Origin: Methanomassiliicoccales archaeon
GTDB taxonomy: Archaea; Thermoplasmatota; Thermoplasmata; Methanomassiliicoccales; UBA472
Direction: 5' to 3'
Length of the DNA stretch: 64,000 bases
Assembly (NCBI GenBank): GCA_026394395.1
Contig: JAPKYK010000003.1
Span: forward strand, 76,547 to 140,546
Both the position numbers and the translations under genes were made by a program. Under the pieces are notes generated by a model. The model saw nothing but the letters and a program-made list of their open reading frames with translations, was not told the origin of the DNA and made no database searches. This document shows positions 44,761-53,220 of this stretch, piece by piece; position 1 is the stretch's first letter; every line of letters starts with the position of its first letter.

Positions 44761-44837
44761 GTCGGATTCAGCGCTCCCTAAAACAGTATGCTGACACCTT
44801 CGAGAATGATTACACCATATAAAAGATTAGCCCCTCA

Positions 44838-45173
44838 GTGGAACTAGTAACATATTTCAGGGCGCCACCCTTAGTAGATAATGTGGAAGAGGATCTGGAT
44901 GCCTATCGCATTGACGAGGGTTATTGCAGAGCCTGTCTGGACCTGCAAGGAGGAAGGGAGCAGCGCGTTTACCGCTTCCCTAACGGCTACGGGGCGTCCC
45001 TGATATCTACTCCAAAACTGGGAAGTGCGCCTTCCTGGACCGTCGTGGCCTTGAGATTCGAGGGGGACGAGTACGAAGCAATCGAACTGCCGGGGGTAAC
45101 CAACGGCTCTTCCGGGGATTGGCGAAGGTCGATCGAGGCCCTGCTCATCATCAAGGACCGCCCACACTTTTAA
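44838..45173 (+). CDS. Hypothetical protein
   Basis: A 111-residue protein starting at GTG 44838. A TATA-like CATATAAAAGA at about 44815-44825 is so close that the transcript must be leaderless. The sequence is mixed alpha/beta (LVTYFRAPPLVDNVEEDLDAYRIDEGYCRACLDL; GYGASLISTPKLG; WTVVALRFEGDEYEAIELPG) with two Cys in YCRACL. No family is recognised. It lies divergent from the thermosome and 28 bp before nre. Confidence 0.6.
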   Translation: MELVTYFRAPPLVDNVEEDLDAYRIDEGYCRACLDLQGGREQRVYRFPNGYGASLISTPKLGSAPSWTVVALRFEGDEYEAIELPGVTNGSSGDWRRSIEALLIIKDRPHF

Positions 45174-45201
45174 AGTGCTGTGGAAAACGGTCAAATAGGC
45201 T

Positions 45202-46500
45202 GTGTTCGGTAGAACGGTCGGAATGAACGCCCTGGGGCCGTCCTTCGCCACCGCCTCGTTTCCGGAGGTGAACACCGTCAGCTCCAGCCCTTGCCATATC
45301 TGCAAGGGCAGCAAGAACCTGTGCGGGAAGGACCGCTGCCCTCTGATGATCAAGTTCTACTCGCATTCCCGGACCAAGAAGCTAATCGACAGCCAGGACC
45401 TGCACGGCAGCTCGCCTCCAGGGGTCTTCGTCGGCCGTTACGGCTATCCCAAGGTGGACATCGGGCCGTTGGTGCCGCCGGACCTGGGGGACACCATGAT
45501 CATGGACACCCCGGAGCAGTGGGTGGGCAAGTCCATCGAGGAGATCGTGGACTTCCGCTTCCGTCTGGTGCGGGGAAAACATCTCGTAGACGTGAAGGAG
45601 TTCCAGAACGCCGGGCGCATCGTCGATTACACCCGGGAGCTGGCGCTCTCCATCAACTCCGTGGACGTGGAGGCCAGCTTCTCCAAGAAACCTTCCGGGC
45701 GCATCGTTCTGGACGACAACATACAGCCTTTCGGGCCCTCGGCCAAGCTGGAACGCCTGAGCATCACCAACCCCAAGTACGACCACAGGGTGGAGAAGGC
45801 GTATTACGACACGGACCTCAAGGCGGCCGAGGCGGTCAAGGGGCTGTACAAGAACGAGGTGCTCATCTCCCGCATCCAGAAGGCCTTCAGCGTAGGGGCC
45901 TTCGGCATAGAGGACAACCGTCGCCTGGTGCCTACCAGGTGGAGCATCACCGCCATCGATGATATTCTCGGCAAGGACCTGCTCAAGAGCACCAAGACCT
46001 ACCCTCTGATAAACGAGTTCAGGGTGTACGACTGGGACCAGCTGGACAATCGCTGGAGCGTGCTCCTCACGCCCACGTCCTGGCGCTACGAGCTCATCGA
46101 GGCCTGGTACCCCAACACCGTCTGGAACCCCTTGGGCAGGCAGGTGGAGATCATCTCCTCCCATGAGTTCTACGATGGCCGGAAGGACTACGCCGAGATT
46201 GGCGGATGCTACTACGCCGCCCGCCTGGCGGTGAATGAGCTATTGCAGAGGGAGAGGCACCAGTCGGGGGCGGTCATCTTCCGCGAAGCACACCCCGGTT
46301 ACCTTCTGCCGGTGGGAGTTTGGAACGTCCGGGAGAACGTGCGCATGGCCTTAACACTGAAACCGAGGAAGTTCAACACCCTGGACCAATCTCTAGAACA
46401 TGTGCAGACCCGCATGGACATACCGATCCCCACCTGGGTCGGTCACAGCGAGGTGCTGAAGGACATCAAGCACCAGCGGAGGCTGGACGAATATGTCTGA
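45202..46500 (+). CDS. nreA: Archaeal DNA repair protein Nre (DUF650/DUF651)
   Basis: A 432-residue protein of the archaeal Nre family, linked to repair of alkylated or crosslinked DNA with PCNA. The N-terminal zinc site is CHICKGSKNLCGKDRCPL, and then SPPGVFVGRYGYPKVDIGPLVPP is the family hallmark. IQPFGPSAKLE and WLG-type GRQVEIISSHEFYDGRKDYAEIGGCYYA follow. It ends in QRRLDEYV, a PCNA-binding motif like that of FEN1 here. The start is GTG 45202 or ATG 45223. It overlaps the radical-SAM gene by 8 bp. Confidence 0.92.
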   Translation: MFGRTVGMNALGPSFATASFPEVNTVSSSPCHICKGSKNLCGKDRCPLMIKFYSHSRTKKLIDSQDLHGSSPPGVFVGRYGYPKVDIGPLVPPDLGDTMIMDTPEQWVGKSIEEIVDFRFRLVRGKHLVDVKEFQNAGRIVDYTRELALSINSVDVEASFSKKPSGRIVLDDNIQPFGPSAKLERLSITNPKYDHRVEKAYYDTDLKAAEAVKGLYKNEVLISRIQKAFSVGAFGIEDNRRLVPTRWSITAIDDILGKDLLKSTKTYPLINEFRVYDWDQLDNRWSVLLTPTSWRYELIEAWYPNTVWNPLGRQVEIISSHEFYDGRKDYAEIGGCYYAARLAVNELLQRERHQSGAVIFREAHPGYLLPVGVWNVRENVRMALTLKPRKFNTLDQSLEHVQTRMDIPIPTWVGHSEVLKDIKHQRRLDEYV

Positions 46501-47329
46501 CCTGGACCTCTTTCTGGCCATGGAGGAGGGGTACCCGATACCCAAGGCGTGCAGGGTCGCCGAGGTCCGCACCCGCGTGGCCCTCCCGCCCTCGCGCCTG
46601 CCCGGACTGGACTATGCTCTCAATCCCTATGTAGGATGCGAGCACGATTGCCTGTACTGTTACGCGCCGTATGTGACGAAGAGATTGCGCTCCGAATGGA
46701 CCAAGGTGCAGGCTCGCACAGACCTGCCCCAAGTGCTGGCCAAGGAGATCAAGGGAAAGACCGGGACGATTGGGCTGGGGACGGTCACCGATCCCTACCA
46801 GGAGGCGGAGAGGCACCTGCTGATAACCAGGCGCTGCCTCATGGAGATCATACCTCATGGGCTCAAGGTCTCCACCCTCACCAAGTCGGACCTGATACTG
46901 CGCGACCTTGACCTGTTCCAGGATCTCAAGGGAGAGGTCGGGCTGACCGTCACTTCGGTGAGCGACCAACTGAGCCGGGAGTTCGAGCCCGGCGCCCCCC
47001 TGCCAGGCAAGCGCCTGGAAGCGTTGAGGCAACTGGCCGAGGCTGGCGTCAACGCCTACGCCCTGGTGGGCCCGTTGCTACCGGTCCTGGAAGAGAAGGA
47101 CGCCGCCGAGCTCCTGGACGCCCTGAAGGGAACTGGGATAAGATGGATAATGCTGGATCGCTTCCGCCCGCGGCCGGGAATGTACCAGGACATACGGGCC
47201 AGGCAGGGCATGGAGGGCACAGCGGACCGCTTGGAACGGGCGCACCGCCTTAAGGACTACCAGGGGCTGGAGGCCTTCATCCGCCGAAAGTGCGCGGAGA
47301 AAGGATTACGCTGCGTGGACGCCTTCTGA
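46493..47329 (+). CDS. Radical SAM protein, SplB-like
   Basis: A 278-residue radical-SAM enzyme with cluster motif CEHDCLYC followed by YAPYV, preceded by LNPYVGC. The layout matches the spore-photoproduct-lyase-related group of archaeal and bacterial proteins with unknown substrate. Gly-rich TIGLGTVTDPYQEAE is the SAM-binding strand. It overlaps nre by 8 bp and is probably co-translated, so a DNA-repair link is an attractive inference. No other conserved Cys cluster is seen. Confidence 0.85.
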   Translation: MSDLDLFLAMEEGYPIPKACRVAEVRTRVALPPSRLPGLDYALNPYVGCEHDCLYCYAPYVTKRLRSEWTKVQARTDLPQVLAKEIKGKTGTIGLGTVTDPYQEAERHLLITRRCLMEIIPHGLKVSTLTKSDLILRDLDLFQDLKGEVGLTVTSVSDQLSREFEPGAPLPGKRLEALRQLAEAGVNAYALVGPLLPVLEEKDAAELLDALKGTGIRWIMLDRFRPRPGMYQDIRARQGMEGTADRLERAHRLKDYQGLEAFIRRKCAEKGLRCVDAF

Positions 47330-47773
47330 TCATGGTTCCAGCAGCTTGAACCCGGTTCGCGGATCGGTAACGCGCCTGGAACCCAGGCCCAGCAGCTCGA
47401 TGATAATTACTTCCTGAACCAACCATGTCTTGACCCCGGCGCGGACGCAGCCGGTGATGCTTCGACCCTTGCGTCCGCAAGAGCCGTGCATGTGCAGCGA
47501 TGGATGGCCGTCCTCATCCGGGAATATCGTTCCCACCGCGGCGATCTCCGATTCCCCGGCCAGTTGCGCCTGCATAGGTTCAATCTTCTCGGCTCGACCG
47601 TCCTTCGGCCCAACAATCAGCCTACTGCCCTTGTCGGCCCCTCCGATGGCGATAACGGTGGCTCGTAGCACGCCCTTCTCCGCGGCCGCCCTTTCCACGC
47701 ACTCGTGGAGTATCTCGCCCTCCTCCAAGCGCAGGACCAGAACCCTGCCTACCTTGCCTTCGGAGAGCTTCAT
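47330..47773 (-). CDS. PPC domain (DUF296) protein
   Basis: A 147-residue protein with one PPC fold, known from plant AT-hook proteins and free-standing in prokaryotes. The metal-binding motif is in PSLHMHGSCGR near residue 91-101. AIGGADKGSRL and LLGLGSRRVTDPRTGFKLLEP are typical. The prokaryotic members form trimers of unknown role. Its start overlaps the stop of the AhpD-like gene (47770-47773). Confidence 0.87.
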   Translation of the reverse strand: MKLSEGKVGRVLVLRLEEGEILHECVERAAAEKGVLRATVIAIGGADKGSRLIVGPKDGRAEKIEPMQAQLAGESEIAAVGTIFPDEDGHPSLHMHGSCGRKGRSITGCVRAGVKTWLVQEVIIIELLGLGSRRVTDPRTGFKLLEP

Positions 47774-48159
47774 TCCTTCCCTTCCTTGGCGTTCTTGAGG
47801 CAGCGGAAGGCGATGGAGTTGCTGCGGTTCATGCTCATGAAAGCCCCGATGAGCATCGCTTCCAATATAGCCTCCTCGTTCACCCCCAATTTCATGGCTT
47901 GCGGTATGTGTACGCCCAGGCAGTTCTCGCTGCCGAGGGAGGCCCCGGCGGAGATGGCCGCCAGTTCCGCCGTGCGCCGGTCTATGTGCTTGGGTTTGAA
48001 GAACAGGTTGCTGGATATCTCGGAATAGGGCAGGTAGATGTCCGGACGCTCCGACATCACCTCGGACACCAGGGGAATGAAACCGTACTCCTCCTTCACC
48101 CTGGCCAGCACCCGGCGCAACCGCTCCTCCTGTTCAGCCTCGTCGTTCATGAGCGGCAT
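47770..48159 (-). CDS. Carboxymuconolactone decarboxylase family (AhpD-like) protein
   Basis: A 129-residue all-helical protein of the AhpD/CMD fold. The usual C-x-x-C-x3-H site reads S-E-N-C-L-G-V-H. The first Cys is replaced by Ser, so a disulfide-based peroxidase function is unlikely and a plain proton-relay role is more likely. ATG 48159 is chosen; the frame is open to 48210. It is coupled to the PPC-domain gene by a 4-bp overlap. Confidence 0.85.
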   Translation of the reverse strand: MPLMNDEAEQEERLRRVLARVKEEYGFIPLVSEVMSERPDIYLPYSEISSNLFFKPKHIDRRTAELAAISAGASLGSENCLGVHIPQAMKLGVNEEAILEAMLIGAFMSMNRSNSIAFRCLKNAKEGKE

Positions 48160-48287
48160 AATGGAACTGGTTCTTAATGAGCTATCGCCCATGCAAGGAG
48201 TTTTGACCATGCTCAGGACCGTCGTATCCGAGAATTGAATAAAGGATGACCTGCAGCGTATTGGCCGTGGTGATGACTAAAAAACCC

Positions 48288-49157
48288 TTAACCTGACCAG
48301 GAAATGATGGAGCAGTTGTGAGAGGTGTTGAAACTGCCCTTCATCATGCGTACGTCGACACCTTTGGGGCGGTACCCGCCGCGGAGGAGATAGGGCAGAA
48401 GCTCGCTATCCGTGGATATTATGGTAAATATCGACCGGGCCCCGGACCACAGCGCCTCCCTTTCCGCCCTCTGCACCAGGTCCAGGGACTCGTTCAAACG
48501 CTGATAGCTTTCGGACAGCAGGGTACGCAGGTAGGCCTTGCCCGAGCCGGATATAGGGTCGGTGAGTAGCAGGGCGACCGCGCCCTCGGAACTGAGCGTC
48601 TTGCCCGCTTTGGTCTCTTCGCTGATCAGGAACTCCTTGGAGGGATCGAACCCTGGGAATATGGTGCCGGCGAGCCGCCGGACCTCCTTGGCATCGGTCT
48701 GCCCTTCTTCCGGCCTTCCGGCGTCCTGACCTTCGAGCCAGTCCTTCTCTATGTAGAGCATGTCGTTCTTCTCGGCGTACCCGCCCTGGGCGTAGAAGGA
48801 GACGTTCCTCGCGATATCCTTCATGGTCTCCAGGCCCACGACCTTGCATCCCTTGCTTGCCAGGTAGGTCTCGAGAGACAGCAGCAGCTCGCTGCCGTAC
48901 CCCCGTCCCTGGTAGGAGGGATGTACCTCCATGGGACCGATCCAACCGACCGTGCCGCAGCTGAGGCAGAACCCGGTGGCCACGATTCGTCCGTCCTCCT
49001 CTATGCACAGGCATCCTCCGGGCTCGTGCGCCATGCGCGCCGAGTACCAGACGGCCGGACGCACGGGATAGGCGATATCCATGCCCGTCTGCATCTTCAA
49101 CAGATGGGACCAGGTGTTGGCCATCAAGGCCTGCGCCGCCAGGACGTCCCTGGGCAT
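48288..49157 (-). CDS. GNAT-family N-acetyltransferase (two-domain)
   Basis: A 289-residue protein. The first half is a full GNAT domain with the acetyl-CoA loop HPSYQGRGYGSELLLSLETYL and the ARNVSFYAQGGYAEKN segment. The second half (about 150-289) is a diverged GNAT-like half ending IISTDSELLPYLLRGGYRPKGVDVRMMKGSF. The frame remains open upstream of the ATG into larB (reading E-I-T-E-V-P-R-P-L), but there is no standard start codon there. The substrate is unknown. Confidence 0.8.
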   Translation of the reverse strand: MPRDVLAAQALMANTWSHLLKMQTGMDIAYPVRPAVWYSARMAHEPGGCLCIEEDGRIVATGFCLSCGTVGWIGPMEVHPSYQGRGYGSELLLSLETYLASKGCKVVGLETMKDIARNVSFYAQGGYAEKNDMLYIEKDWLEGQDAGRPEEGQTDAKEVRRLAGTIFPGFDPSKEFLISEETKAGKTLSSEGAVALLLTDPISGSGKAYLRTLLSESYQRLNESLDLVQRAEREALWSGARSIFTIISTDSELLPYLLRGGYRPKGVDVRMMKGSFNTSHNCSIISWSG

Positions 49158-49182
49158 GAGCGGGCGAGGGACCTCCGTGATT

Positions 49183-49950
49183 TCACCTCTGACGCTGGCA
49201 ACGCAGGCTGATGAGGGCGGCCGTGGCCCCGGCGGCGATCCCGTTGTCGATGTTGACCACCACCAGTCCGGGAGAACAGGTCTGCAGCATGCCCATGAGG
49301 GCCGCCTCCCCCTTCCCTCCGTAACCGTAACCTACGGACGTGGGCACGCCGATTATTGGAACGTCGACCAGGCCGGAGACGACGGTGGGCAGCGCCCCTT
49401 CCATCCCGGCGACTACGACCAGAGCGTCCACGCCCTGGTCCAGCATCTTGGACAACGGCTCGAGGAATCGGTGCAGGGCGGCCACGCCAACGTCGTATTC
49501 TGTCAGCACCTCGCAGCCCATGACCTCGGCCATGGCCTTGGCCTCCTCGGCCACGGCGATGTCCGAGCTGCCGGCGGTCAGTATCCCTATCTTGCCTATC
49601 TTCTCGCGGTCGGGCTTGCGGTCCACCACGATCATCCGGGAGCCTTCGATGTAGTGAAGGTGCTGCGGACCGACCGCCGCCTGTAAGGCTTTTAGGTGCT
49701 CAGGAGAGGCTCGGGAGACCAGGACGGCGTCGCGGTCCTGCAGGGCGACCTGCACTATCTCGGCCACCATCTGTGGGGATTTGTTCTCTCCCCAGATCAC
49801 TTCGGGGATGCCCCGGCGGGCCTCGCGGGCGTGATCGAAGAGAGTGTGCTCTCCCACCCTCTCCAGGAAGTCCATGCGCAGCAGCTGCTCCGCCCTGCGC
49901 AGGTCGATCTTTCCCTGGCGATATTCTTCCAAGACGTCCCGGACGTTCAT
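49183..49950 (-). CDS. larB: Nickel-pincer cofactor biosynthesis protein LarB
   Basis: A 255-residue protein that carboxylates and hydrolyses nicotinate adenine dinucleotide to start the synthesis of the nickel-pincer cofactor. The PurE-like C-terminal half is clear: ILTAGSSDIAVAEEAKAMAEVMG, GVAALHRFLEPL, VVVAGMEGALPTVVSGLVDVPIIGVPTSVGYG and NIDNGIAAGATAALI. The cofactor's sulfur donor LarE is encoded 3.3 kb away (53221-54003). LarC and the racemase LarA are not in the window. Confidence 0.93.
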   Translation of the reverse strand: MNVRDVLEEYRQGKIDLRRAEQLLRMDFLERVGEHTLFDHAREARRGIPEVIWGENKSPQMVAEIVQVALQDRDAVLVSRASPEHLKALQAAVGPQHLHYIEGSRMIVVDRKPDREKIGKIGILTAGSSDIAVAEEAKAMAEVMGCEVLTEYDVGVAALHRFLEPLSKMLDQGVDALVVVAGMEGALPTVVSGLVDVPIIGVPTSVGYGYGGKGEAALMGMLQTCSPGLVVVNIDNGIAAGATAALISLRCQRQR

Positions 49951-50056
49951 CGTTACCTGGGAGGTGCGGGGGCGTATTTTACCGTTATGCGGGACGGTCA
50001 GGGATTAGCTTTAAGTCCGGGCACCTTATGAACGGCGTTTAGATAGAGGTCAAATC

Positions 50057-50416
50057 ATGAAAGTATCTGTTCCAGTCATGGACCGTTTGGGCATGTCAGC
50101 AATGGTCGGAGCGCATTTCGGAAAGGTGCCGGCCTACGCCATCGTGGACACCGAGAGCGGCGATCTGCGTTTCGTGGACAACACTAGTGAGCATCTTGGC
50201 GGGGTCGGCATGCCCCCTGAGCTGCTGGCCAAGGAAGGGGTGCAGGTCGTTCTGTGCTCGGGCCTCGGCCCTAAGGCCGTGGACATGCTGGCCTCCCTGG
50301 GGATGAAGGTCCATGTGGGCGCCCAAGGCACGGTCAAGGACACCCTCGAGGCCTGGAAGGCCGGCAAGCTGCCGCGGGCGGACCACGACAACGCCTGCCA
50401 GGAACACAGCCATTAA
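50057..50416 (+). CDS. NifX/NifB-type dinitrogenase iron-molybdenum cofactor family protein
   Basis: A 119-residue protein with the NifX fold: MKVSVPVMDRLGMSAMVGAHFGKVPAYAIVDTE, then GVQVVLCSGLGPKAVDMLASLGMKVHVG. The His/Cys-rich end (DHDNACQEHSH) could bind metal. Family members carry or shuttle metal clusters, and there are no nitrogenase genes here. A GAGGTCA site precedes the ATG. It is the first of three co-directional genes with two Mrp-type ATPases. Confidence 0.88.
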   Translation: MKVSVPVMDRLGMSAMVGAHFGKVPAYAIVDTESGDLRFVDNTSEHLGGVGMPPELLAKEGVQVVLCSGLGPKAVDMLASLGMKVHVGAQGTVKDTLEAWKAGKLPRADHDNACQEHSH

Positions 50417-50426
50417 GGAGAGTTTG

Positions 50427-51257
50427 ATGATCATAGCGGTGGCCAGCGGTAAGGGGGGCACGGGAAAGACGTCCGTGGCCTGCGCCTTGGCACTGGCCTT
50501 GGACCGCCCGCTGACGTTCCTGGACTGCGACGTGGAGGGGGCGAACGCCCATCTGTTCCTGCGGCCGGAATACCGCTTCCGAGAGGAGGTCCTGGTGCCC
50601 TATCCGGTGGTGGACATTGGTAAATGTAATGTCTGCGGAAAATGTGTTGAGAGCTGCCAGTTCGGGGCCATGGTGCGTCTGGGCAAGAAGGTCAAGCTGA
50701 TGCCCAACCTCTGCCACGGCTGCGGGGTCTGCCGCCTGGTCTGCCCGCAGGATGCTATCACTATGTCCGGAAGACCGGTGGGGACGGTTCATCTGGGTAC
50801 GGCCAAGCTCATGCGTTTCTGTTCGGGCGAGCTTTTGACCGGGGAAGCGTTGGCGGTCCCTATCATCCGCCGGATCAAACAGGAGAAGGACGACCTGGTC
50901 ATCATCGATTGCCCACCTGGCACCAGCTGCCCGGCGGTGGAATCCATTGAAGGGGCGGACTTCGCTCTGCTCGTAACGGAACCGACCCCCTTTGGCGAGC
51001 ACGACCTGCGGGCCATGATCACCGTCTGCCGACGACTGGGGGTACCCTGCGGGGTGCTCATCAACCGCTCATTCGAAGACGATGGCCTGATAGAACGATT
51101 ATGCAAGGAAACCGGAGTGCCGATACTCATGAGGATTCCGTTCGAGCGCCGAGTGGCCGAGTGCTACGCCAACGGTGGCACGTTGCTCGATGCCTTGCCT
51201 GACATAAAAGGAAGGTTGATAGACCTTTTCCTGGACATCAAGGGGCGGCGCCGATGA
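50427..51257 (+). CDS. Mrp/MinD-type ATPase with ferredoxin insert, copy 1
   Basis: A 276-residue SIMIBI-class ATPase. The deviant Walker A is ASGKGGTGKTS at residue 6-16, DCDVEGAN is next, and VIIDCPPGTSCPAVE is the switch region. An inserted two-cluster ferredoxin domain (CNVCGKCVESCQF, CHGCGVCRLVCP) lies at about 68-115. Such proteins come in pairs beside NifX-like proteins in anaerobes and are thought to assemble or move Fe-S clusters. It overlaps copy 2 by 4 bp. Confidence 0.92.
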   Translation: MIIAVASGKGGTGKTSVACALALALDRPLTFLDCDVEGANAHLFLRPEYRFREEVLVPYPVVDIGKCNVCGKCVESCQFGAMVRLGKKVKLMPNLCHGCGVCRLVCPQDAITMSGRPVGTVHLGTAKLMRFCSGELLTGEALAVPIIRRIKQEKDDLVIIDCPPGTSCPAVESIEGADFALLVTEPTPFGEHDLRAMITVCRRLGVPCGVLINRSFEDDGLIERLCKETGVPILMRIPFERRVAECYANGGTLLDALPDIKGRLIDLFLDIKGRRR

Positions 51258-52150
51258 TCCGGATAGCGGTCCTGAGCGGGAAGGGAGGCACGGGAAAGAC
51301 CACCGCGGTGGCTTCCATGGCCTGGTACTCAAAGGAACTGGTGCTGGTCGACACCGACGTCGACGCGGCCAACCTGGCCCTGACCATGAAGGGAAGGCTG
51401 CTTAAAAAGAGCGATTACCGTGGGGGGTTGAAGGCGCGCATCGATTCCGAGCTGTGCATCGAATGCGGGCGCTGCCAGGACAGCTGCATGTTCGGGGCCA
51501 TATCCGATTTCCACGTTAATGATATTCACTGCGAGGGATGCGGGGCCTGCAAGGTGGTCTGCCCGGAAGGGGCGGTGGAGCTCTTCCGCCAGAAGTCCGG
51601 GGAGATATTCATACTGGACACTGAGAAGGGGCCCATGGTATACGCCGAGCTTCAACCAGGCGAGTCCAACAGCGGGAAACTGGTCACCGAGGTGCGCCAT
51701 CTGGCCGATAACATTGCGGAGTCGGATGGTTTGGATATGGTGCTCATCGACGGCCCGCCAGGCACAGGGTGCCCTGCAATCGCCAGCATCGCTGGGGTCG
51801 ATCTGATCCTGGCCATAACCGAACCGAGCCAGTCCGGGGAGCATGACCTATTGCGGCTCGTAGAACTAGCCCATCACTTCTCCATTCCGATATGCGTGGC
51901 TATAAACAAGTGGGACCTCCATCCAGGAATGACCAAGCGCATCGAGGAGAGCTGCCATGCGCACGAGGTCACGGTAGTCGGCAGGATACCCTACGATCCT
52001 TCGGTGCTGCAGGCCATCAAGGCCATGCGTCCATTGCCCTCTATGTTCCCCCGCTCCCCCGCGGCTCTGGAGTTCCAGCGCGTGTGGCAGGAGATAAGCA
52101 AGCGTGCGGTTGAGCGCAAGGGCAGCGGAATCTTACTAAAACTGGATTGA
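51254..52150 (+). CDS. Mrp/MinD-type ATPase with ferredoxin insert, copy 2
   Basis: A 298-residue relative of the gene before it. Walker A is LSGKGGTGKTT at 7-17, DTDVDAANLAL follows, and the ferredoxin insert has CIECGRCQDSCMF and CEGCGACKVVCP. VLIDGPPGTGCPAIASI and ITEPSQSGEHDLLRLVELA are near-identical in type to copy 1. The two probably form a heterodimer, like other paired Mrp ATPases. It ends 20 bp from the convergent second NifX-like gene. Confidence 0.92.
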   Translation: MIRIAVLSGKGGTGKTTAVASMAWYSKELVLVDTDVDAANLALTMKGRLLKKSDYRGGLKARIDSELCIECGRCQDSCMFGAISDFHVNDIHCEGCGACKVVCPEGAVELFRQKSGEIFILDTEKGPMVYAELQPGESNSGKLVTEVRHLADNIAESDGLDMVLIDGPPGTGCPAIASIAGVDLILAITEPSQSGEHDLLRLVELAHHFSIPICVAINKWDLHPGMTKRIEESCHAHEVTVVGRIPYDPSVLQAIKAMRPLPSMFPRSPAALEFQRVWQEISKRAVERKGSGILLKLD

Positions 52151-52169
52151 AAAAGAAGTGAAGAAAGAG

Positions 52170-52493
52170 TTAGAGACCCCTCTTCTTTTTGAAATCATCG
52201 AGGACATCCCGGACCTTGCCGGACATGCCGGTGACGGCCTCTAGGTCGGTCTCGTCGAGCATGGCCGTGGCATGCGGCCCTACCCGGCCGGTGATGATGA
52301 CACTGACCCCCTGGTCCACCAGGATCTGCATGGCCTTGGTGCCCGCTCCGCTGGAGGCGTCCGCGGCCGTGTTCTTGATCGATTCCATCTGCCCGTTGAC
52401 CGTGTCCAATATCATGAAGTAAGGGCAGCGTCCCAATCGGTCGTCCATCAGGGAGTCCGGCTCTGGCCCGCTGGAAGTGACAGCGACCTTCAT
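52170..52493 (-). CDS. NifX/NifB-type dinitrogenase iron-molybdenum cofactor family protein, second copy
   Basis: A 107-residue NifX-fold protein (MKVAVTSSGPEPDSLMDDRLGRCPYFMILDT; GVSVIITGRVGPHATAMLDE). Unlike the first copy it has one Cys in GRCPYF, the classical position. The start overlaps the stop of the DUF5320 gene (52490-52493). The frame is open further upstream but not family-like. Confidence 0.9.
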   Translation of the reverse strand: MKVAVTSSGPEPDSLMDDRLGRCPYFMILDTVNGQMESIKNTAADASSGAGTKAMQILVDQGVSVIITGRVGPHATAMLDETDLEAVTGMSGKVRDVLDDFKKKRGL

Positions 52494-52753
52494 GGGGAGT
52501 AGGTCTCCGATCTTGACAGCTGGTCCTTGAGAACCTTCAGGCGGTTCTCCAGCATCTCCATTTCCATTTCGAGCGTCTGGCGCTGGTCGACCTTCAATGT
52601 TCCCGCTGGATAGCATCGACCCCCAAAGCCGCCCCTGCGGCTGCGACCAATTCCAAAGCCCATCCCGGAGGTCCTACCGTCCGCGTAGCAGGGACCCATA
52701 CCCCGGCCGATCGGACCGGCGCCCATCGGGCCAGTTCCATCTTTGTACGGCAT
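52490..52753 (-). CDS. DUF5320 family protein
   Basis: An 87-residue protein. The Gly/Met/Arg-rich first part (GTGPMGAGPIGRGMGPC, GFGIGRSRRGGFGGRCY) has two Cys, and the second part is a coiled-coil helix (LEMEMEMLENRLKVLKDQL). This is the pattern of DUF5320, almost always found beside NifX-like and Mrp-type genes. The function is unknown; metal or cluster handling is inferred from the neighbours. ATG 52753 (MPYKDGTGP) is preferred over 52762. Confidence 0.85.
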   Translation of the reverse strand: MPYKDGTGPMGAGPIGRGMGPCYADGRTSGMGFGIGRSRRGGFGGRCYPAGTLKVDQRQTLEMEMEMLENRLKVLKDQLSRSETYSP

Positions 52754-52833
52754 TTTATACATCTCCTTACACCAATGTCTTAACGGCGTCTATATTGTGC
52801 ATAATCACAATATTATAAGTAATTTAGGGTTAC

Positions 52834-53121
52834 CTAATCGTCTTTCCCTGTTGCATCTTCCGAGTCTCGTCCAACAGTGAGAGGTCGCCCCTCCACCACC
52901 ATGGCCACTAGCTTCCGCCGTCCACTGTCCACGCACCTCCACACCGTTCCGCGAGACACTCCCATGCTGGTCGCGGCCTCTTCCTGGCTAAGACCGAGGT
53001 AGTCGACGAGCCGTACGGCTTCCATTTCGTCCAGCTCAAGTTGTATCGGATCGCGCCCTGTCCCTCCCCGGGGGGCGAAACTTACGAAATCGGAGCTGCC
53101 CTGGATGAAACGAGGTTTCAT
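52834..53121 (-). CDS. DUF134 DNA-binding protein
   Basis: A 95-residue protein of the DUF134/UPF0251 family. The start MKPRFI is typical, although the Cys-rich insert seen in many members is absent here. LELDEMEAVRLVDYLGLSQEEAATSMGVSRGTVWRCVDSGRRKLV is a sigma-type helix-turn-helix. It lies upstream of the DUF5320 and NifX genes on the same strand, so it is a plausible regulator of this Fe-S cluster neighbourhood. Confidence 0.87.
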   Translation of the reverse strand: MKPRFIQGSSDFVSFAPRGGTGRDPIQLELDEMEAVRLVDYLGLSQEEAATSMGVSRGTVWRCVDSGRRKLVAMVVEGRPLTVGRDSEDATGKDD

Positions 53122-53220
53122 CGGCCGCCCCGGCCCCCCGCGCCGACGGCAATGATTTCCGGGCATATGAACATAATAAGGCAAGCTCTTAATAAATAAC
53201 GTCGTTCCCATCACCGGTAG

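Noticed and set aside
50057-52493. Nitrogenase-related cluster suggested by the NifX-like genes
   Set aside because: No nifHDK, nifB or nifE/N is present; NifX-fold proteins with Mrp ATPases are common in organisms that do not fix nitrogen.
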